A stretch of DNA of 64,000 bases from Cyclobacteriaceae bacterium (GCA_019638355.1 JAHBTY010000001.1:868001-932000), one strand, 5' to 3'; counted from the stretch's first letter, positions 45,470 through 54,801 are shown. The notes: a model not told the origin generated them from the sequence alone. A program made the numbers and translations.

Positions 45470-46714
45470 TTAGGAAATTGTTTTAGAAATTTTTTCTAAG
45501 ATCATGTGACTGTCGCCAAACTTGCAAAGAGCATCACAGTGCTCCCGTAAGTCTGAAAAAAGAATATATTTTATAAGTACCTGACTTTTCTTGATCGATG
45601 GCCGGCTCAGTTGAAGAAGCACATCCTTTTCACGCTTGTCAGGAATAATAATGAATAGGGATGAACTGTGATCCGGCAACGAAAAGGCCAGATCGCTTAA
45701 TCGAAGAATACCCGAGTAGATAGAGGTACTTTTTTCAACTTCGAATGCGCACACTACTTTATTGGTGCCCCTTTCAAACCAGATCACATCGATCAATTGT
45801 ATCGTGCTTAGCGTTTCTTTATCAATGCTCAGCGTGGGAAACTGACCAAGGCTGATGAATGAAAAGTTAATCTCCCCATAACATTTACTTCGGTCGTTGC
45901 TGGCTGTAATGGGATCGTACCCCAGTGCTTTGCCCACCTTCAGGAGATGGAATTGCATTTCGGTATGAAGGTCTTCTTCATGCTTCTCATCTAGCACCTC
46001 TTTGTGACGCTTGTCATACTGCTTCAAAAGTTTGGTTTTCTCGTCTTCCGATATTACCTGTCCTTCGATAATAATATTACGCATACCGACTTCATACAGT
46101 AGTCCTGCAATTGCTCCCAGGTCATTTGAAAGCTGACTTTTGTTCTCCTCATTTGATCTGAGAATCACATCGCGCATTTTTAAGTACTCTGTCCAACTAC
46201 CCAACTTTTTATTATCCCGAAATAAATAATTGAAGCCATTTACAATTGCTGTGTTAAATGGAGGCATAAGCGTGGGGTGTAGAAAGTATAAAATGCTGGC
46301 AACGGCAGGCCCCAGACCTTTAATTTTAAGCGCATCAAGTTTAATAATTTCGCGAATAATTTGTTCCTCTTTCGTGGCACTGTAGCAGTTTTCAAGGAAC
46401 TGGCCAAATGCGCGTTTGTTGTTTTGGTTTTCGTAAATATCCGGGATCCGCATTTTAGGTTTCCAATAAAATGGATGTGCTGCCCCTTCAAATACCTGTT
46501 TTTGCTCGGTGATGGCATTGAGGACAAATTCGAGGGATGATCCCTTAAAATCATTTCCAAATTTTTCGTTTTTAATATCTTCGATGACTTGAAGCACACC
46601 TCGTTTGATAGCCCGGAATGCTTTCAATCTCTCTTCGTTGCCGATAAACCACGTGTTATAAACCGAAGCCGGGTCATACTTGTAAGATTTAATGATGTCA
46701 GGTAATAATTCCAT
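45470..46714 (-). CDS. Putative HhH plus PD-(D/E)XK-like nuclease
   Basis: This 414-residue soluble protein has two parts. The N-terminal half includes a helix-hairpin-helix-like segment ([20 protein letters not shown]). The C-terminal part contains [11 protein letters not shown] followed by [20 protein letters not shown], the D...E-x-E-K pattern of restriction-type nuclease folds, and [11 protein letters not shown]. It lacks a methyltransferase partner. It interrupts the copper genes, which is odd for a restriction enzyme. Catalysis is inferred from sequence pattern only. Confidence 0.6.
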   Translation of the reverse strand: MELLPDIIKSYKYDPASVYNTWFIGNEERLKAFRAIKRGVLQVIEDIKNEKFGNDFKGSSLEFVLNAITEQKQVFEGAAHPFYWKPKMRIPDIYENQNNKRAFGQFLENCYSATKEEQIIREIIKLDALKIKGLGPAVASILYFLHPTLMPPFNTAIVNGFNYLFRDNKKLGSWTEYLKMRDVILRSNEENKSQLSNDLGAIAGLLYEVGMRNIIIEGQVISEDEKTKLLKQYDKRHKEVLDEKHEEDLHTEMQFHLLKVGKALGYDPITASNDRSKCYGEINFSFISLGQFPTLSIDKETLSTIQLIDVIWFERGTNKVVCAFEVEKSTSIYSGILRLSDLAFSLPDHSSSLFIIIPDKREKDVLLQLSRPSIKKSQVLIKYILFSDLREHCDALCKFGDSHMILEKISKTIS

Positions 46715-46738
46715 GCGACTTGTGGTTTTTTTGTTGCT

Positions 46739-47131
46739 TTATGGGTTCGGTTCGATACGCGTCCATAATTCAGTATCGCTGATCCAACGGAACGCCTTGT
46801 AACCGACAACTTTGAGTGTTTTGGGGTCCTTTAATGCAAGATATCCGTCAGCCTTGTGGCCATGCCTTGGATCATAAACTGTACCGTCATTCCATTCGCG
46901 GGTTTCGGAGTTATATTTAAAACCAGATAATACAAGAGTATTCAACTTGGCATTTTCCTTATCATCTTTCACCCAGATAATTTTTCCAACGTACAATCCA
47001 CTCTCTATATAAATGGAAACTTTAGCTTCACCTTTCTCGGTAAGCCATTGGCCCACGATGTCCCTGGCTTGTTCTTGTGCCGTGGTCTTGAGTCCAGTAA
47101 AGCAGAACAAAAGAATCATCATCAATCTCAT
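46739..47131 (-). CDS. DUF2147-family secreted protein
   Basis: The signal peptide (MRLMMILLFCFTGLKTTAQ) is followed by a DUF2147 domain (IVGQWLTEKGEAKVSIY, LSGFKYNSETREWNDGTVYD, LALKDPKTLKVVGYKAF). The family is a small periplasmic lipocalin-like domain of unknown function. The start at 47131 overlaps the stop of the upstream gene (ATGA), so the two are translationally coupled. Confidence 0.9.
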   Translation of the reverse strand: MRLMMILLFCFTGLKTTAQEQARDIVGQWLTEKGEAKVSIYIESGLYVGKIIWVKDDKENAKLNTLVLSGFKYNSETREWNDGTVYDPRHGHKADGYLALKDPKTLKVVGYKAFRWISDTELWTRIEPNP

Positions 47132-47583
47132 GGTCTGCGCGCTGAAGTATGTGTTTGCCATATTTTCCATGTGCCATTTTCCTTTTTAAGAATCGTAGTA
47201 GCAACACCTTTGCGCTCAATCACGGAGTTGTCTTTTTTCAGAACAATAGTGTACTTATACGTCTCCATGGCGAATGCGTATGGCAGATCAACTGTGACAT
47301 CAGCCTTATAATCGCTGAATGCGAAAGATTTAAAATCACCGAGTTCAGGTCCCAGGTGATGAGCCAGGTAATCCTGATACCTGCCTTCGACCTTTCCCGA
47401 TTCAATTACAATTGAATTCGATACAAAGAGTTTTCCTGTCCCGATTGTATCAAGTTTTTCAATGGCTTTCTTGTATGCCTCCAGCGTTGTGATAACGGTG
47501 GTTACATCGTCAGCATTGGGTTTCTGACCTTGAACTGAAAAGGTGATCGTTGCAAGAAAAATGATTATGCTTAACGTTTTCAT
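47128..47583 (-). CDS. SnoaL/NTF2-like secreted protein
   Basis: The signal peptide MKTLSIIIFLATITFSVQGQ precedes an NTF2-like cone fold, with TTLEAYKKAIEKLDTIGTG, AHHLGPELGDFKSFAF and a C-terminal strand set ending GTWKIWQTHTSA, as in DUF4440/SnoaL proteins. No catalytic residues can be named with confidence. The start at 47583 opens the signal peptide; the longer frame overlaps the DUF3347 gene. It is coupled to the DUF2147 gene. Confidence 0.8.
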   Translation of the reverse strand: MKTLSIIIFLATITFSVQGQKPNADDVTTVITTLEAYKKAIEKLDTIGTGKLFVSNSIVIESGKVEGRYQDYLAHHLGPELGDFKSFAFSDYKADVTVDLPYAFAMETYKYTIVLKKDNSVIERKGVATTILKKENGTWKIWQTHTSARRP

Positions 47584-47618
47584 AAATCTAGATTGTTTAG
47601 TTGTTGCTGGATTTGCAT

Positions 47619-48197
47619 TTATTGAATTGTTTCTTTCACTTTTCCGCATGAAAGCATTTCGCTGCCCAAATAGGGGTTGCGTATTTCTTTGGTATCGCTA
47701 AGCCAATGTGCTCCCGTATTATTGTTTGCCATAGGGCATTGCACGTAGTAAACTGTGATGCCCCCTGCACCGAATTCTTTCAGACTCTTGTATAGTGCAT
47801 TGCTGAAGGATGAGAACGCCTGTCGTTGTATGGCCAGATCTGTTGCCTTCTCAATCCGTTCGAGATTCTCATTGAGTATTTTCAGGGAACCCATCCAGTC
47901 CATCAGCGCTTCATCTTTAAGCAAAGCCAAGTCGACTTTCGATAGTGCGACTCGAATTTGGGATACAGATTCTGTAGCCTTTGCGGCATCCGATAATATA
48001 AGTGCATCTTTTAACTGTAAAGAGGCAACAAATACGTCATGGAGTTGCATTTGAAATTCTGGCACTGCGCGGTGCGAGTGGGCAGTTTCTTTTTTACTGT
48101 GTCTAGGCGCGTTAGTATGCCCCGCACCATGATCGTGCTGAGCAACTGCCGAACCTGCAAGGAGAATCAGACTCGTAATTATTATGCTAATTTTCAT
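47619..48197 (-). CDS. DUF3347-domain secreted protein
   Basis: The signal peptide MKISIIITSLILLAGSAVAQ is followed by a His-rich segment (HDHGAGHTNAPRHSKKET). Next is a DUF3347 domain, a helical bundle ending in the motif QCPMANNNTGAHWLSDTKEI, and NPYLGSEMLSCG. The Cys-Pro-Met and M-L-x-C-G pieces are shared with two other proteins in this window and look like a Cu(I) or Ag(I) site. Periplasmic metal binding is inferred. Confidence 0.9.
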   Translation of the reverse strand: MKISIIITSLILLAGSAVAQHDHGAGHTNAPRHSKKETAHSHRAVPEFQMQLHDVFVASLQLKDALILSDAAKATESVSQIRVALSKVDLALLKDEALMDWMGSLKILNENLERIEKATDLAIQRQAFSSFSNALYKSLKEFGAGGITVYYVQCPMANNNTGAHWLSDTKEIRNPYLGSEMLSCGKVKETIQ

Positions 48198-48217
48198 TGG
48201 CAAATGGGTTTAATTCA

Positions 48218-49702
48218 TTAAACAATTTCGTAATTCAACATCATGCCATCATCTTCATGCTCCAGATTGTGGCAGTGAAATACGTACACGCCTTTATCCT
48301 GAGGGAAGGTCATGATGATTCTTACTTTTTCACGTGGCATTACCAGTACGGTGTCTTTCCATCCTCTTTCAGAAGCAATCAATGTGCCTCTGCCTCCTGT
48401 TCTGGAAAGGATTTGAAATTGAACACCATGAATGTGCATCGGGTGAATCTCATCTCCTTCGGAATTATCAAAATCCCAGATTTCAGTAGCGCCTGCATTT
48501 ATCGTTTCGTCAATCCGGTTGAGGTCATAGATTTTGTCGTTAATGGTGTGCATACCGCTTCCCATACCCCCACCATTCATATTCATCCCTTCCATCATTC
48601 CTTTGATTTTCATCGAGCGTGTTTTGGATGCCGAAGCTTCTGCCAGCGGTGTGACCACAGAAAGTTGAGAGGGTGTAGAGAACGAATCACTCACTTGTTG
48701 ATTCACCGTAAACTTCATGATCTTGAATTCCTGCTGGCCTTGAGCCCCGCCATCGAAAGTTTTACTTAACAGGTAAACTTCTTTACCAACCGCCAGATTT
48801 TTAAAGCTCACTAAAATATCAGCTCGCTCGCCCGGGCCTAGCAATAAGGAATTCACAGAAACAGGCTGCGATAACAAACCACCATCAGAACCGATTACTT
48901 CAAAACCCAGGTTATCGCTCAAACTAATGTTATACACCCTGGCCGTTGAGCCATTCAAAATGCGCATCCGATAATACTGAGTAGACACATTGTGGAAAGG
49001 AGCATAGGTACCGTTTACTAAAACATATTCACCCGTGTAACCCGTCATGATTTCATTCATGGATGGCGAATAATTCAGTTGTCCATTTTCAATGCGTTTG
49101 TCCTGGATCACCAACAAAAGTTCACGGTCGCCAGAAGGAAGGTTCAGCGCCAGTTCTTCTGCGTCATTGGCAATAAAAAAGCCTGCGAGGCCGGTGAATA
49201 CCTGTCTGGCCGTCTTTCCGTGAGGGTGAGGATGATACCAATACGTGCCAGCCCGTTGGTTAATGGGCAGTGAAAAGTCGAAACTACCACCGCTGTTGAT
49301 AACATTCTTGGGGTGTCCGTCCATATCGGCAGGAACTAATAGCCCATGCCAATGAATGTTGGTGTCCTCCGAAAGAAGGTTTTGGAAGGCCATCGACACA
49401 GTTGTGCCCGTGTCAACTTTAATAGTTGGCCCTAACATTCCGTCTGCGTAACCGAATACCGAGGCACTCTGATTATTTAGAAGACTAGCCGTGTTTCCTT
49501 TTGCCTTCATTGAAAAATTACTGGTCATAACATTGGGGAATGCCAAGGGCGTGGTAAATGTGCCCTCTTTGACTGCTACGGCATTGGAACCCATGTTCAT
49601 ATTCATATTCATGTTGTCCATGCAACTTTGCAGCATGGGAGAAAGCATGACTGTTGAAGCAGCCGCCACTCCTGATAGCTTAACAAATTCTCTACGTTTC
49701 AT
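48218..49702 (-). CDS. Multicopper oxidase, CueO/SufI-like
   Basis: This 494-residue protein has a twin-arginine-like leader (MKRREFVKLSG) with a lipoprotein-type cysteine (LQSC, residue 27) and a Met/Asn-rich segment. Copper ligands are HWHG (117-120), HPHPHG, HPMHIHG and HCHNLEHEDDGMM at the C-terminus. A short Met/Gly-rich loop (GMMEGMNMNGGGMGSGM) lies before the third domain, as in CueO-type cuprous oxidases. Periplasmic oxidation of Cu(I) is the expected role. An inverted repeat lies just upstream. Confidence 0.92.
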   Translation of the reverse strand: MKRREFVKLSGVAAASTVMLSPMLQSCMDNMNMNMNMGSNAVAVKEGTFTTPLAFPNVMTSNFSMKAKGNTASLLNNQSASVFGYADGMLGPTIKVDTGTTVSMAFQNLLSEDTNIHWHGLLVPADMDGHPKNVINSGGSFDFSLPINQRAGTYWYHPHPHGKTARQVFTGLAGFFIANDAEELALNLPSGDRELLLVIQDKRIENGQLNYSPSMNEIMTGYTGEYVLVNGTYAPFHNVSTQYYRMRILNGSTARVYNISLSDNLGFEVIGSDGGLLSQPVSVNSLLLGPGERADILVSFKNLAVGKEVYLLSKTFDGGAQGQQEFKIMKFTVNQQVSDSFSTPSQLSVVTPLAEASASKTRSMKIKGMMEGMNMNGGGMGSGMHTINDKIYDLNRIDETINAGATEIWDFDNSEGDEIHPMHIHGVQFQILSRTGGRGTLIASERGWKDTVLVMPREKVRIIMTFPQDKGVYVFHCHNLEHEDDGMMLNYEIV

Positions 49703-49737
49703 GTGTTAATAAGTTTTTTTAGTGGTTACATGGAATC

Positions 49738-49782
49738 GCATGCCTACATGCGGTGGTGCGGCATTTTGGCACACTGGCATGC
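49738..49782. promoter_or_regulatory. Inverted repeat before the CueO-like gene, operator candidate
   Basis: GCATGCC (49738-49744) and GGCATGC (49776-49782) are perfect inverted arms about 31 bases apart, with further related GCGGCAT and CATGCGG copies between them. It lies 36 bases before the multicopper oxidase start. A metal-responsive operator is possible. Confidence 0.4.
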
Positions 49783-49824
49783 TATACGCATCTCTTTTTT
49801 TGGATGACCTTGTGCAAGACGATT

Positions 49825-50298
49825 TCATTTCTTAAAGTATTTTTTAGCGTTTTGTTCGGACTCGAAATATAAAATGGAGCCTGACTTATCGGGACTCACC
49901 GTAATAAATGCGCGCGCTTTATCAACCGACACATTACTGTAGGGGTCAACAGCTAGCCGGACGGATTCATCTGTATTAAGGTCGCGTACACATTTCGGAC
50001 AACATCCGTAATATGTCTTGTCCAGCACCACTACCGGAATTTGATCAACACCCATGTACGTGTTGTTCACCATGCATACTAGCTTGTGATCAACGGCTGT
50101 ACCAGGTACCGGAAGAGAGGATTGATATTGTTGCTTCATCTCACTTTCCTGTTTCTCCTGCTGGTAAGTATGCACCGCCAACCACACAAACCAACCTCCA
50201 ATCATCACAATGGCCAAAGCCGTGATGAAGATTTCACTCCATTTGAACTTCTTTTTTTTATTCGCTGTCGGAGGTCGGTAGGTTTGTTTCTTTTTCAT
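49825..50298 (-). CDS. TRASH/YHS-like cysteine-rich membrane-anchored protein
   Basis: This 157-residue protein has a basic N-terminus, one transmembrane helix (WSEIFITALAIVMIGGWFVWL) and a periplasmic domain with VCMVNNTYMG, TYYGCCPKCVRDL and a C-terminal YFESEQNAKKYF. This arrangement (Cys, then Cys-Cys-x-x-Cys, then an aromatic F-E-S) resembles the TRASH/YHS metal-binding fold. Binding of copper-type metals is inferred from sequence and context. Confidence 0.7.
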   Translation of the reverse strand: MKKKQTYRPPTANKKKKFKWSEIFITALAIVMIGGWFVWLAVHTYQQEKQESEMKQQYQSSLPVPGTAVDHKLVCMVNNTYMGVDQIPVVVLDKTYYGCCPKCVRDLNTDESVRLAVDPYSNVSVDKARAFITVSPDKSGSILYFESEQNAKKYFKK

Positions 50299-50393
50299 AA
50301 CTCTGATGAAAAATGTTTTACGAACGATCTAAATTTAAGAGTGAGCGAGACGTTTCAATGTGCATTTACTCCGTCTCATCTCTCCACCCGCTA

Positions 50394-50903
50394 TTAGTGA
50401 ATCATTTCTTTTACACTACCGCATTTCAGCATTTTGTCTCCGAAATAAGGGTTCTTAATTTCCTTTTCGTTGGAGAGCCAATAGGCACCACTATTATTGT
50501 TTGCCATGGGGCAATACTCTAGATAAAGCATACCCATTGACAGTTTCCCATCCTTTACCAAAGTCGCCATTTCGTTACTAAGCGTGCTAAACAACTTACG
50601 TTGCTCATCTAAATCTGAAGTATTAGCTAACTTAGTAGCCGCTTCAATAGAAGCTGTTGATACTTTGGCATTTCTTAATGCTTGACTCAATTCAATAGCG
50701 CTAGCTTTTGCTTCCTCGTTGTCCGAGGCTACCAATGAGTTCTTCACATGAATGTAGTGCTCATATGCCTTGCCCAGTTTAGGATCTTTAAACATCACCA
50801 TCGCTTGATCGGTCTTCTTCTGTTCATGCCCGGCATGATCGTGTTGTGCAAAAGCTCCCCAGCTACCTAGAACCAGGATAAGCATCATCATTTTTGTTTT
50901 CAT
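50394..50903 (-). CDS. DUF3347-domain secreted protein
   Basis: The second DUF3347 gene of the block has a signal peptide (MKTKMMMLILVLGSWGAFA), HDHAGHEQ and a helical domain, and ends with YCPMANNNSGAYWLSNEKEI then NPYFGDKMLKCG. The product of 169 residues is closely related to the neighbouring copy at 47619-48197 and to the C-terminal domain of the adaptor at 51751-53451. It is probably a periplasmic metal-binding protein. Confidence 0.9.
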   Translation of the reverse strand: MKTKMMMLILVLGSWGAFAQHDHAGHEQKKTDQAMVMFKDPKLGKAYEHYIHVKNSLVASDNEEAKASAIELSQALRNAKVSTASIEAATKLANTSDLDEQRKLFSTLSNEMATLVKDGKLSMGMLYLEYCPMANNNSGAYWLSNEKEIKNPYFGDKMLKCGSVKEMIH

Positions 50904-50929
50904 GGTTGTTATTGATTATCATTAGTTGT

Positions 50930-51595
50930 TTATAGAATCGTATTGGTTGTTTTTCTTGCTTTGATAAGTCTTACTGTGCCGACCATCGACTTAAAATGCG
51001 CAGTCTCTTCTGCCTTTTGAAAAGTTTCTTTGATGGCTTTGGCTAACAAATTCTCAACGTTATCGGTCGTTGTCTGAAATCCATCCAAAAGTTGAACGGC
51101 ATAAAATCCTACCCTCTGCAGGGCACCAGCCGGTTTGCCAAAATCTGCTATGTGAAATTCTCCGGAAGGCTTAAGCACCCTGCGGATTTCTTCCAAAGCA
51201 AAATATTTCTGTCGCAGCCTAAGATGATGAAATACAAGGCTTGACATAACATGATCGAACGAGTTATCCGGGTACGGAAGTTTATTCCCATCGTATTGCT
51301 GCACGTCAATGCTTAGACCTGTCTTTGAAAGTTTTTCGTTCGCGATGGAAATTATTTTTTCATCGATATCAACGCCAAAGAATTGAGCACGCGGATGTCT
51401 TTGAGCCGCCATAATGGAGAGCGTGAGCGATCCACATCCAAAATCCAGAATCCGATCATTCGGTTTGATATTCATTTGGTCGATCAATGCCGATTTGAAC
51501 TTTCGTTCGGGCATGGTCAGTTGCAAGACAGGGTCATATACTTTTGTAAGCCAGTCGTACTTCAATGCGGGTATGTAGTTTTTGCTTTCAGTCAT
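50930..51595 (-). CDS. Class I SAM-dependent methyltransferase, UbiE-like
   Basis: This 221-residue methyltransferase has the SAM-binding ILDFGCGSLTLSIMAAQRHP, an acidic residue in FFGVDIDEKI, DGNKLPYPDNSFDHVMSSLVFHHL (motif II-III) and a following EEIRRVLKPSGEF. The C-terminus lacks the N-methyl-specific features of known UbiE. The substrate is unknown. It lies between the DUF3347 gene and the M-x-K-P-C-C microprotein gene. Confidence 0.88.
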   Translation of the reverse strand: MTESKNYIPALKYDWLTKVYDPVLQLTMPERKFKSALIDQMNIKPNDRILDFGCGSLTLSIMAAQRHPRAQFFGVDIDEKIISIANEKLSKTGLSIDVQQYDGNKLPYPDNSFDHVMSSLVFHHLRLRQKYFALEEIRRVLKPSGEFHIADFGKPAGALQRVGFYAVQLLDGFQTTTDNVENLLAKAIKETFQKAEETAHFKSMVGTVRLIKARKTTNTIL

Positions 51596-51605
51596 TTTTT
51601 GTTTT

Positions 51606-51746
51606 TTATTGTTGTTGATGCATGAGTTGGCTCCACAGAACGAATAGTATTATTCCAATCAGAATGGCATAGACTATTCTTCTTGGCCACACTTTCCAGG
51701 ATGGTGGTGGTTTAAGATCACTATTTTCGCAACAAGGCTTGGCCAT
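51606..51746 (-). CDS. M-A-K-P-C-C microprotein with one membrane helix
   Basis: This 46-residue product starts MAKPCCENSDLKPPPSWKVW and continues with RR and a 20-residue hydrophobic helix rich in Ile and Leu, ending in a Gln-rich tail (HQQQ). It lies four bases before the adaptor gene's stop codon in the direction of transcription, between the adaptor and the methyltransferase. A related 44-residue protein occurs at 60022-60156. The N-terminal Cys-Cys placed before a membrane helix suggests metal binding on the cytoplasmic face; this is inference. Confidence 0.75.
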   Translation of the reverse strand: MAKPCCENSDLKPPPSWKVWPRRIVYAILIGIILFVLWSQLMHQQQ

Positions 51747-51750
51747 AAGG

Positions 51751-53451
51751 TTATTTTAAAATCTCCTTTGTTTCTCCACAGCGCAGCATCTGCTCACCGA
51801 AATAAGGATTGCTGATTTCCTTTTTATCGCTGATCCAAAAAGCACCTTTGTTATCGAATGCCATTGGGCAAAACTGGTAGTACGCCTCAAGTCCGTTCAC
51901 TCCAAACGTTTTAATTGATGAGTAAAGAGCATTTGTGAGTTGGGAAAATGCCGCCCGTTGAATCTCAACATCCGTTGCAGACGAAATGAGTTTGGTAGCT
52001 GTCTCCAAACTTTTCAGTTGGTCCATCCACTTCATATGTGCATCTCCTTTTAGCAAACCCATATCGACATTCTTCAAAGCCGTATTGAACGCACTTGTTT
52101 GAGCAGATGCAGACTTGGCATCAGATGCTACAAGGGCCTCTTCTATTTTGAAGTAAGGGGTCAGTAATTCTTTGAGCTGTTTTGTAAATGCCTGATCTAC
52201 CACCATTGACTTTTCCACCGTGGTAACTTGCGTTGCATCATTTGTTTGTGCAGCCGCGTGATCGTGATTATGCCCAGCCATTGGGTTAACTCCTTTCTTG
52301 AGTACGATTTCACTGTACAGCAGGTAGGCGCCCGTCACAACAATTGAATCACCTTCTTCCACACCACTCGTAATCTCGACCTTGTTAAAATTCTCCAGCC
52401 CGGTAGTGATCATTTGTGGTCGGTACTTACCAACACCGGTTTTCTTATACACATGATTACCCAACTCTTCGCGGATAACGGCATCCGCAGGTAACGTCAA
52501 CGCTTTCTTTTTGGAATGTTCGAAGACGATCTCCGCCTGCATACCGGGTGCGAAGAGATGCTCATTATTAGCAAGGGAAGCACGTAATACAAATATCTGG
52601 CTGGACTGTCGGTATTCCGGGGAAAGAAAGATGACCTTGCTTTCAATGGGTTGATTTTCGAATCCGTTAACATAAATGGTTATGCGGTCGCCCAACTTAA
52701 TAAGCGATGCTTCTCGCGGGTACATTTCCGCTTCCACCCAGAGTTTGCTGAGTTTTTCTAAGCGATAGATGGCTGCGCCTTCGGCAACGTACTGTCCTTC
52801 GGCAACAGGTATTTCGGTAATGATGCCTGCGGCAGGGGCTACGAATTGTATGCGTGGGTTAGTGGTTTTCGATTTGGATAGTTCAGCAATCTGATCTTCT
52901 GTCATTCCGTACAACCATAACTTTTTCCTCGCAGCCTCCAGGTAAGAGGAGTACCGCTTATTGTCAATAGATTGGGATTGCGCAAGAGCAAGTAGATATT
53001 CATTCTGGTATGTGAGCAATTGCTCACTGTAAATTTCATAAATCAGTTGACCCTGATTTATAGGGATGCCAGTTTCTTTGATAAAGAGTTTATCAATCCG
53101 GCCCGGAACCCTGGTGCTCACTACTTCAGTCTGCGTCTCATCCGCCCTGAGGCGGCCGTTCAGAAGTATGCTGTTACCAATTTCCTGGACAGACACTCGC
53201 TGCACGGTAATATTAGCAAGTTCAATCTGGCTTTCACTGAGTGTTACTTCTGACTTATCACCACCTGCTGTAATCGGAACCAAGTCCATACCACAGATAG
53301 GACAAGTGCCGGGTTTATCCTGAACAATCTGTGGGTGCATGGGGCATGTATAAGTTTGTTTTATTTCAGAGGACTGACCATCTTTTTTTCCATTGCACCC
53401 GATCAGTAGTATGATGATAATAACAACTGAATATTGAATTGTAGTTTTCAT
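51751..53451 (-). CDS. CusB-like RND efflux adaptor with C-terminal DUF3347 domain
   Basis: This 566-residue lipoprotein-type adaptor (MKTTIQYSVVIIIILLIGC) has an N-terminal heavy-metal-binding domain (CPMHPQIVQDKPGTCPICGM), membrane-fusion barrel-sandwich and alpha-hairpin parts (residues about 70-400), then a DUF3347 domain (about 420-566) ending QFCPMAFDNKGAFWISDKKE and NPYFGEQMLRCG. Such adaptors link the CusA pump to TolC and receive metal from periplasmic donors. The DUF3347 tail may act as a built-in donor. Confidence 0.92.
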   Translation of the reverse strand: MKTTIQYSVVIIIILLIGCNGKKDGQSSEIKQTYTCPMHPQIVQDKPGTCPICGMDLVPITAGGDKSEVTLSESQIELANITVQRVSVQEIGNSILLNGRLRADETQTEVVSTRVPGRIDKLFIKETGIPINQGQLIYEIYSEQLLTYQNEYLLALAQSQSIDNKRYSSYLEAARKKLWLYGMTEDQIAELSKSKTTNPRIQFVAPAAGIITEIPVAEGQYVAEGAAIYRLEKLSKLWVEAEMYPREASLIKLGDRITIYVNGFENQPIESKVIFLSPEYRQSSQIFVLRASLANNEHLFAPGMQAEIVFEHSKKKALTLPADAVIREELGNHVYKKTGVGKYRPQMITTGLENFNKVEITSGVEEGDSIVVTGAYLLYSEIVLKKGVNPMAGHNHDHAAAQTNDATQVTTVEKSMVVDQAFTKQLKELLTPYFKIEEALVASDAKSASAQTSAFNTALKNVDMGLLKGDAHMKWMDQLKSLETATKLISSATDVEIQRAAFSQLTNALYSSIKTFGVNGLEAYYQFCPMAFDNKGAFWISDKKEISNPYFGEQMLRCGETKEILK

Positions 53452-53456
53452 CGCTG

Positions 53457-54800
53457 TTATGGATTAATTACTTTTATAAAACTCTCGCTGTCTATCATGT
53501 ATTGAGCGTTGGCGGCAACGTCTGCCGATTCGGTTAACCCTTCAGTTATTTCAACCCAGCCATCTGCCTCTAAACCCGTTTTTACTTTAAAGGGTGTGTA
53601 GGTACCTTTCTCTTTGATGAATACTATTTGCTGAACACCTAAATCAAGAATTGCTTTTTTGGGTACCCACAACGCCTGATCATGTGCCTGCACAACATGC
53701 GCAGTTAATAGTTGTCCGACACGGATTTCATTTTTGCCTACATCGATGTAGGATCGAACCTGTAGGAATTGTTTGCCTTCGCTGAAAAAGGGTTGAATGA
53801 AGTCCACCTTAGCTTGGATGGCTTTTTGCGAACCTTTCACGTGGAGTTCAATCTGTTCGCCTTTTTTGATTTGTGCGCCTTCCTTTGCCGGAAAGTATAC
53901 TTCGGCCCAAAGGCGAGTGTCATCTACCACTTTGAAGAGGCTTTGACCTGTAGACACATACATACCTTCGCGAACTGAAAATTGTCCGCCCATTACCGGT
54001 GACGGATTTGCAGCATTCATTGAGTTACTTGACTGCGTCCCGCCACTCATGGCACCCCCCGCCTTTTTGTTCATTCCGCTACCGCCCATTGATGATGGTG
54101 TGCCATTCGATGTGCTACTCTCCGGGAGTGTTGCAGTTGCTTCCAGGATGTACCCGGAGTATGGACTCAGCACTGGTAAGGCGAAAGTTTCTTTTCCGGT
54201 TTTGATGATGTTCCCTATTTGATCATCTGTAAGTCCGAGCAATTGAAGCTTTTCCTTTGCAGACTCAATGATTTCGATATGTTCCTTATGCTGACCTACC
54301 ACGTAGAGTAATTCCCGTTGGGCTGTGATCAACTCCGGACTATATATCTCCATAATCACCTGGCCTTTTCGCACGGGCTGGTAATTATACTTCAGATAGA
54401 GCCTTTCAATGCGACCGCCAAAGCGCACCGGAACTGAATAAGTTTTGCGCGTATCATAATTGATTACTCCAGCGGCTGTAATATTTACAGACAACGTTTT
54501 TCTTTCGGGCCGGATTGTTTCTATAGCAGATATCACCGAGCTATTGGTAGGCTTGATCAGGTCTTTCATTTCATCCGATACAACTACTGGTTGTGTAGCG
54601 CCAGACTTCTTTACCAAATCCATTCCGCAGATTGGACAAGTCCCTGGTTTATCCTGAGTAATCTGGGGATGCATAGGGCAGGTGTATTCATCGTGAATAT
54701 GCGCCTGCTTTTCTTTTTCTGAATTGCATGCTACCATTAATCCCAGCATGAGGATGAGTAGGGCGAACGTCTTCAGCATTTTATCAGTTGCACGTTGCAT
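53457..54800 (-). CDS. CusB-like RND efflux adaptor
   Basis: The heavy-metal-binding domain (CPMHPQITQDKPGTCPICGM) is followed by a membrane-fusion adaptor fold of about 400 residues. The segment with GTPSSMGGSGMNKKAGGAMS is an extended Met/Gly-rich loop that may coordinate copper. A lipobox ending LMVAC lies near residue 20 of the form starting at 54779; either 54800 (ATG overlapping the stop of the TolC gene) or 54779 could be the start. It is the second adaptor in the block. Confidence 0.92.
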   Translation of the reverse strand: MQRATDKMLKTFALLILMLGLMVACNSEKEKQAHIHDEYTCPMHPQITQDKPGTCPICGMDLVKKSGATQPVVVSDEMKDLIKPTNSSVISAIETIRPERKTLSVNITAAGVINYDTRKTYSVPVRFGGRIERLYLKYNYQPVRKGQVIMEIYSPELITAQRELLYVVGQHKEHIEIIESAKEKLQLLGLTDDQIGNIIKTGKETFALPVLSPYSGYILEATATLPESSTSNGTPSSMGGSGMNKKAGGAMSGGTQSSNSMNAANPSPVMGGQFSVREGMYVSTGQSLFKVVDDTRLWAEVYFPAKEGAQIKKGEQIELHVKGSQKAIQAKVDFIQPFFSEGKQFLQVRSYIDVGKNEIRVGQLLTAHVVQAHDQALWVPKKAILDLGVQQIVFIKEKGTYTPFKVKTGLEADGWVEITEGLTESADVAANAQYMIDSESFIKVINP

Positions 54801-54801
54801 A

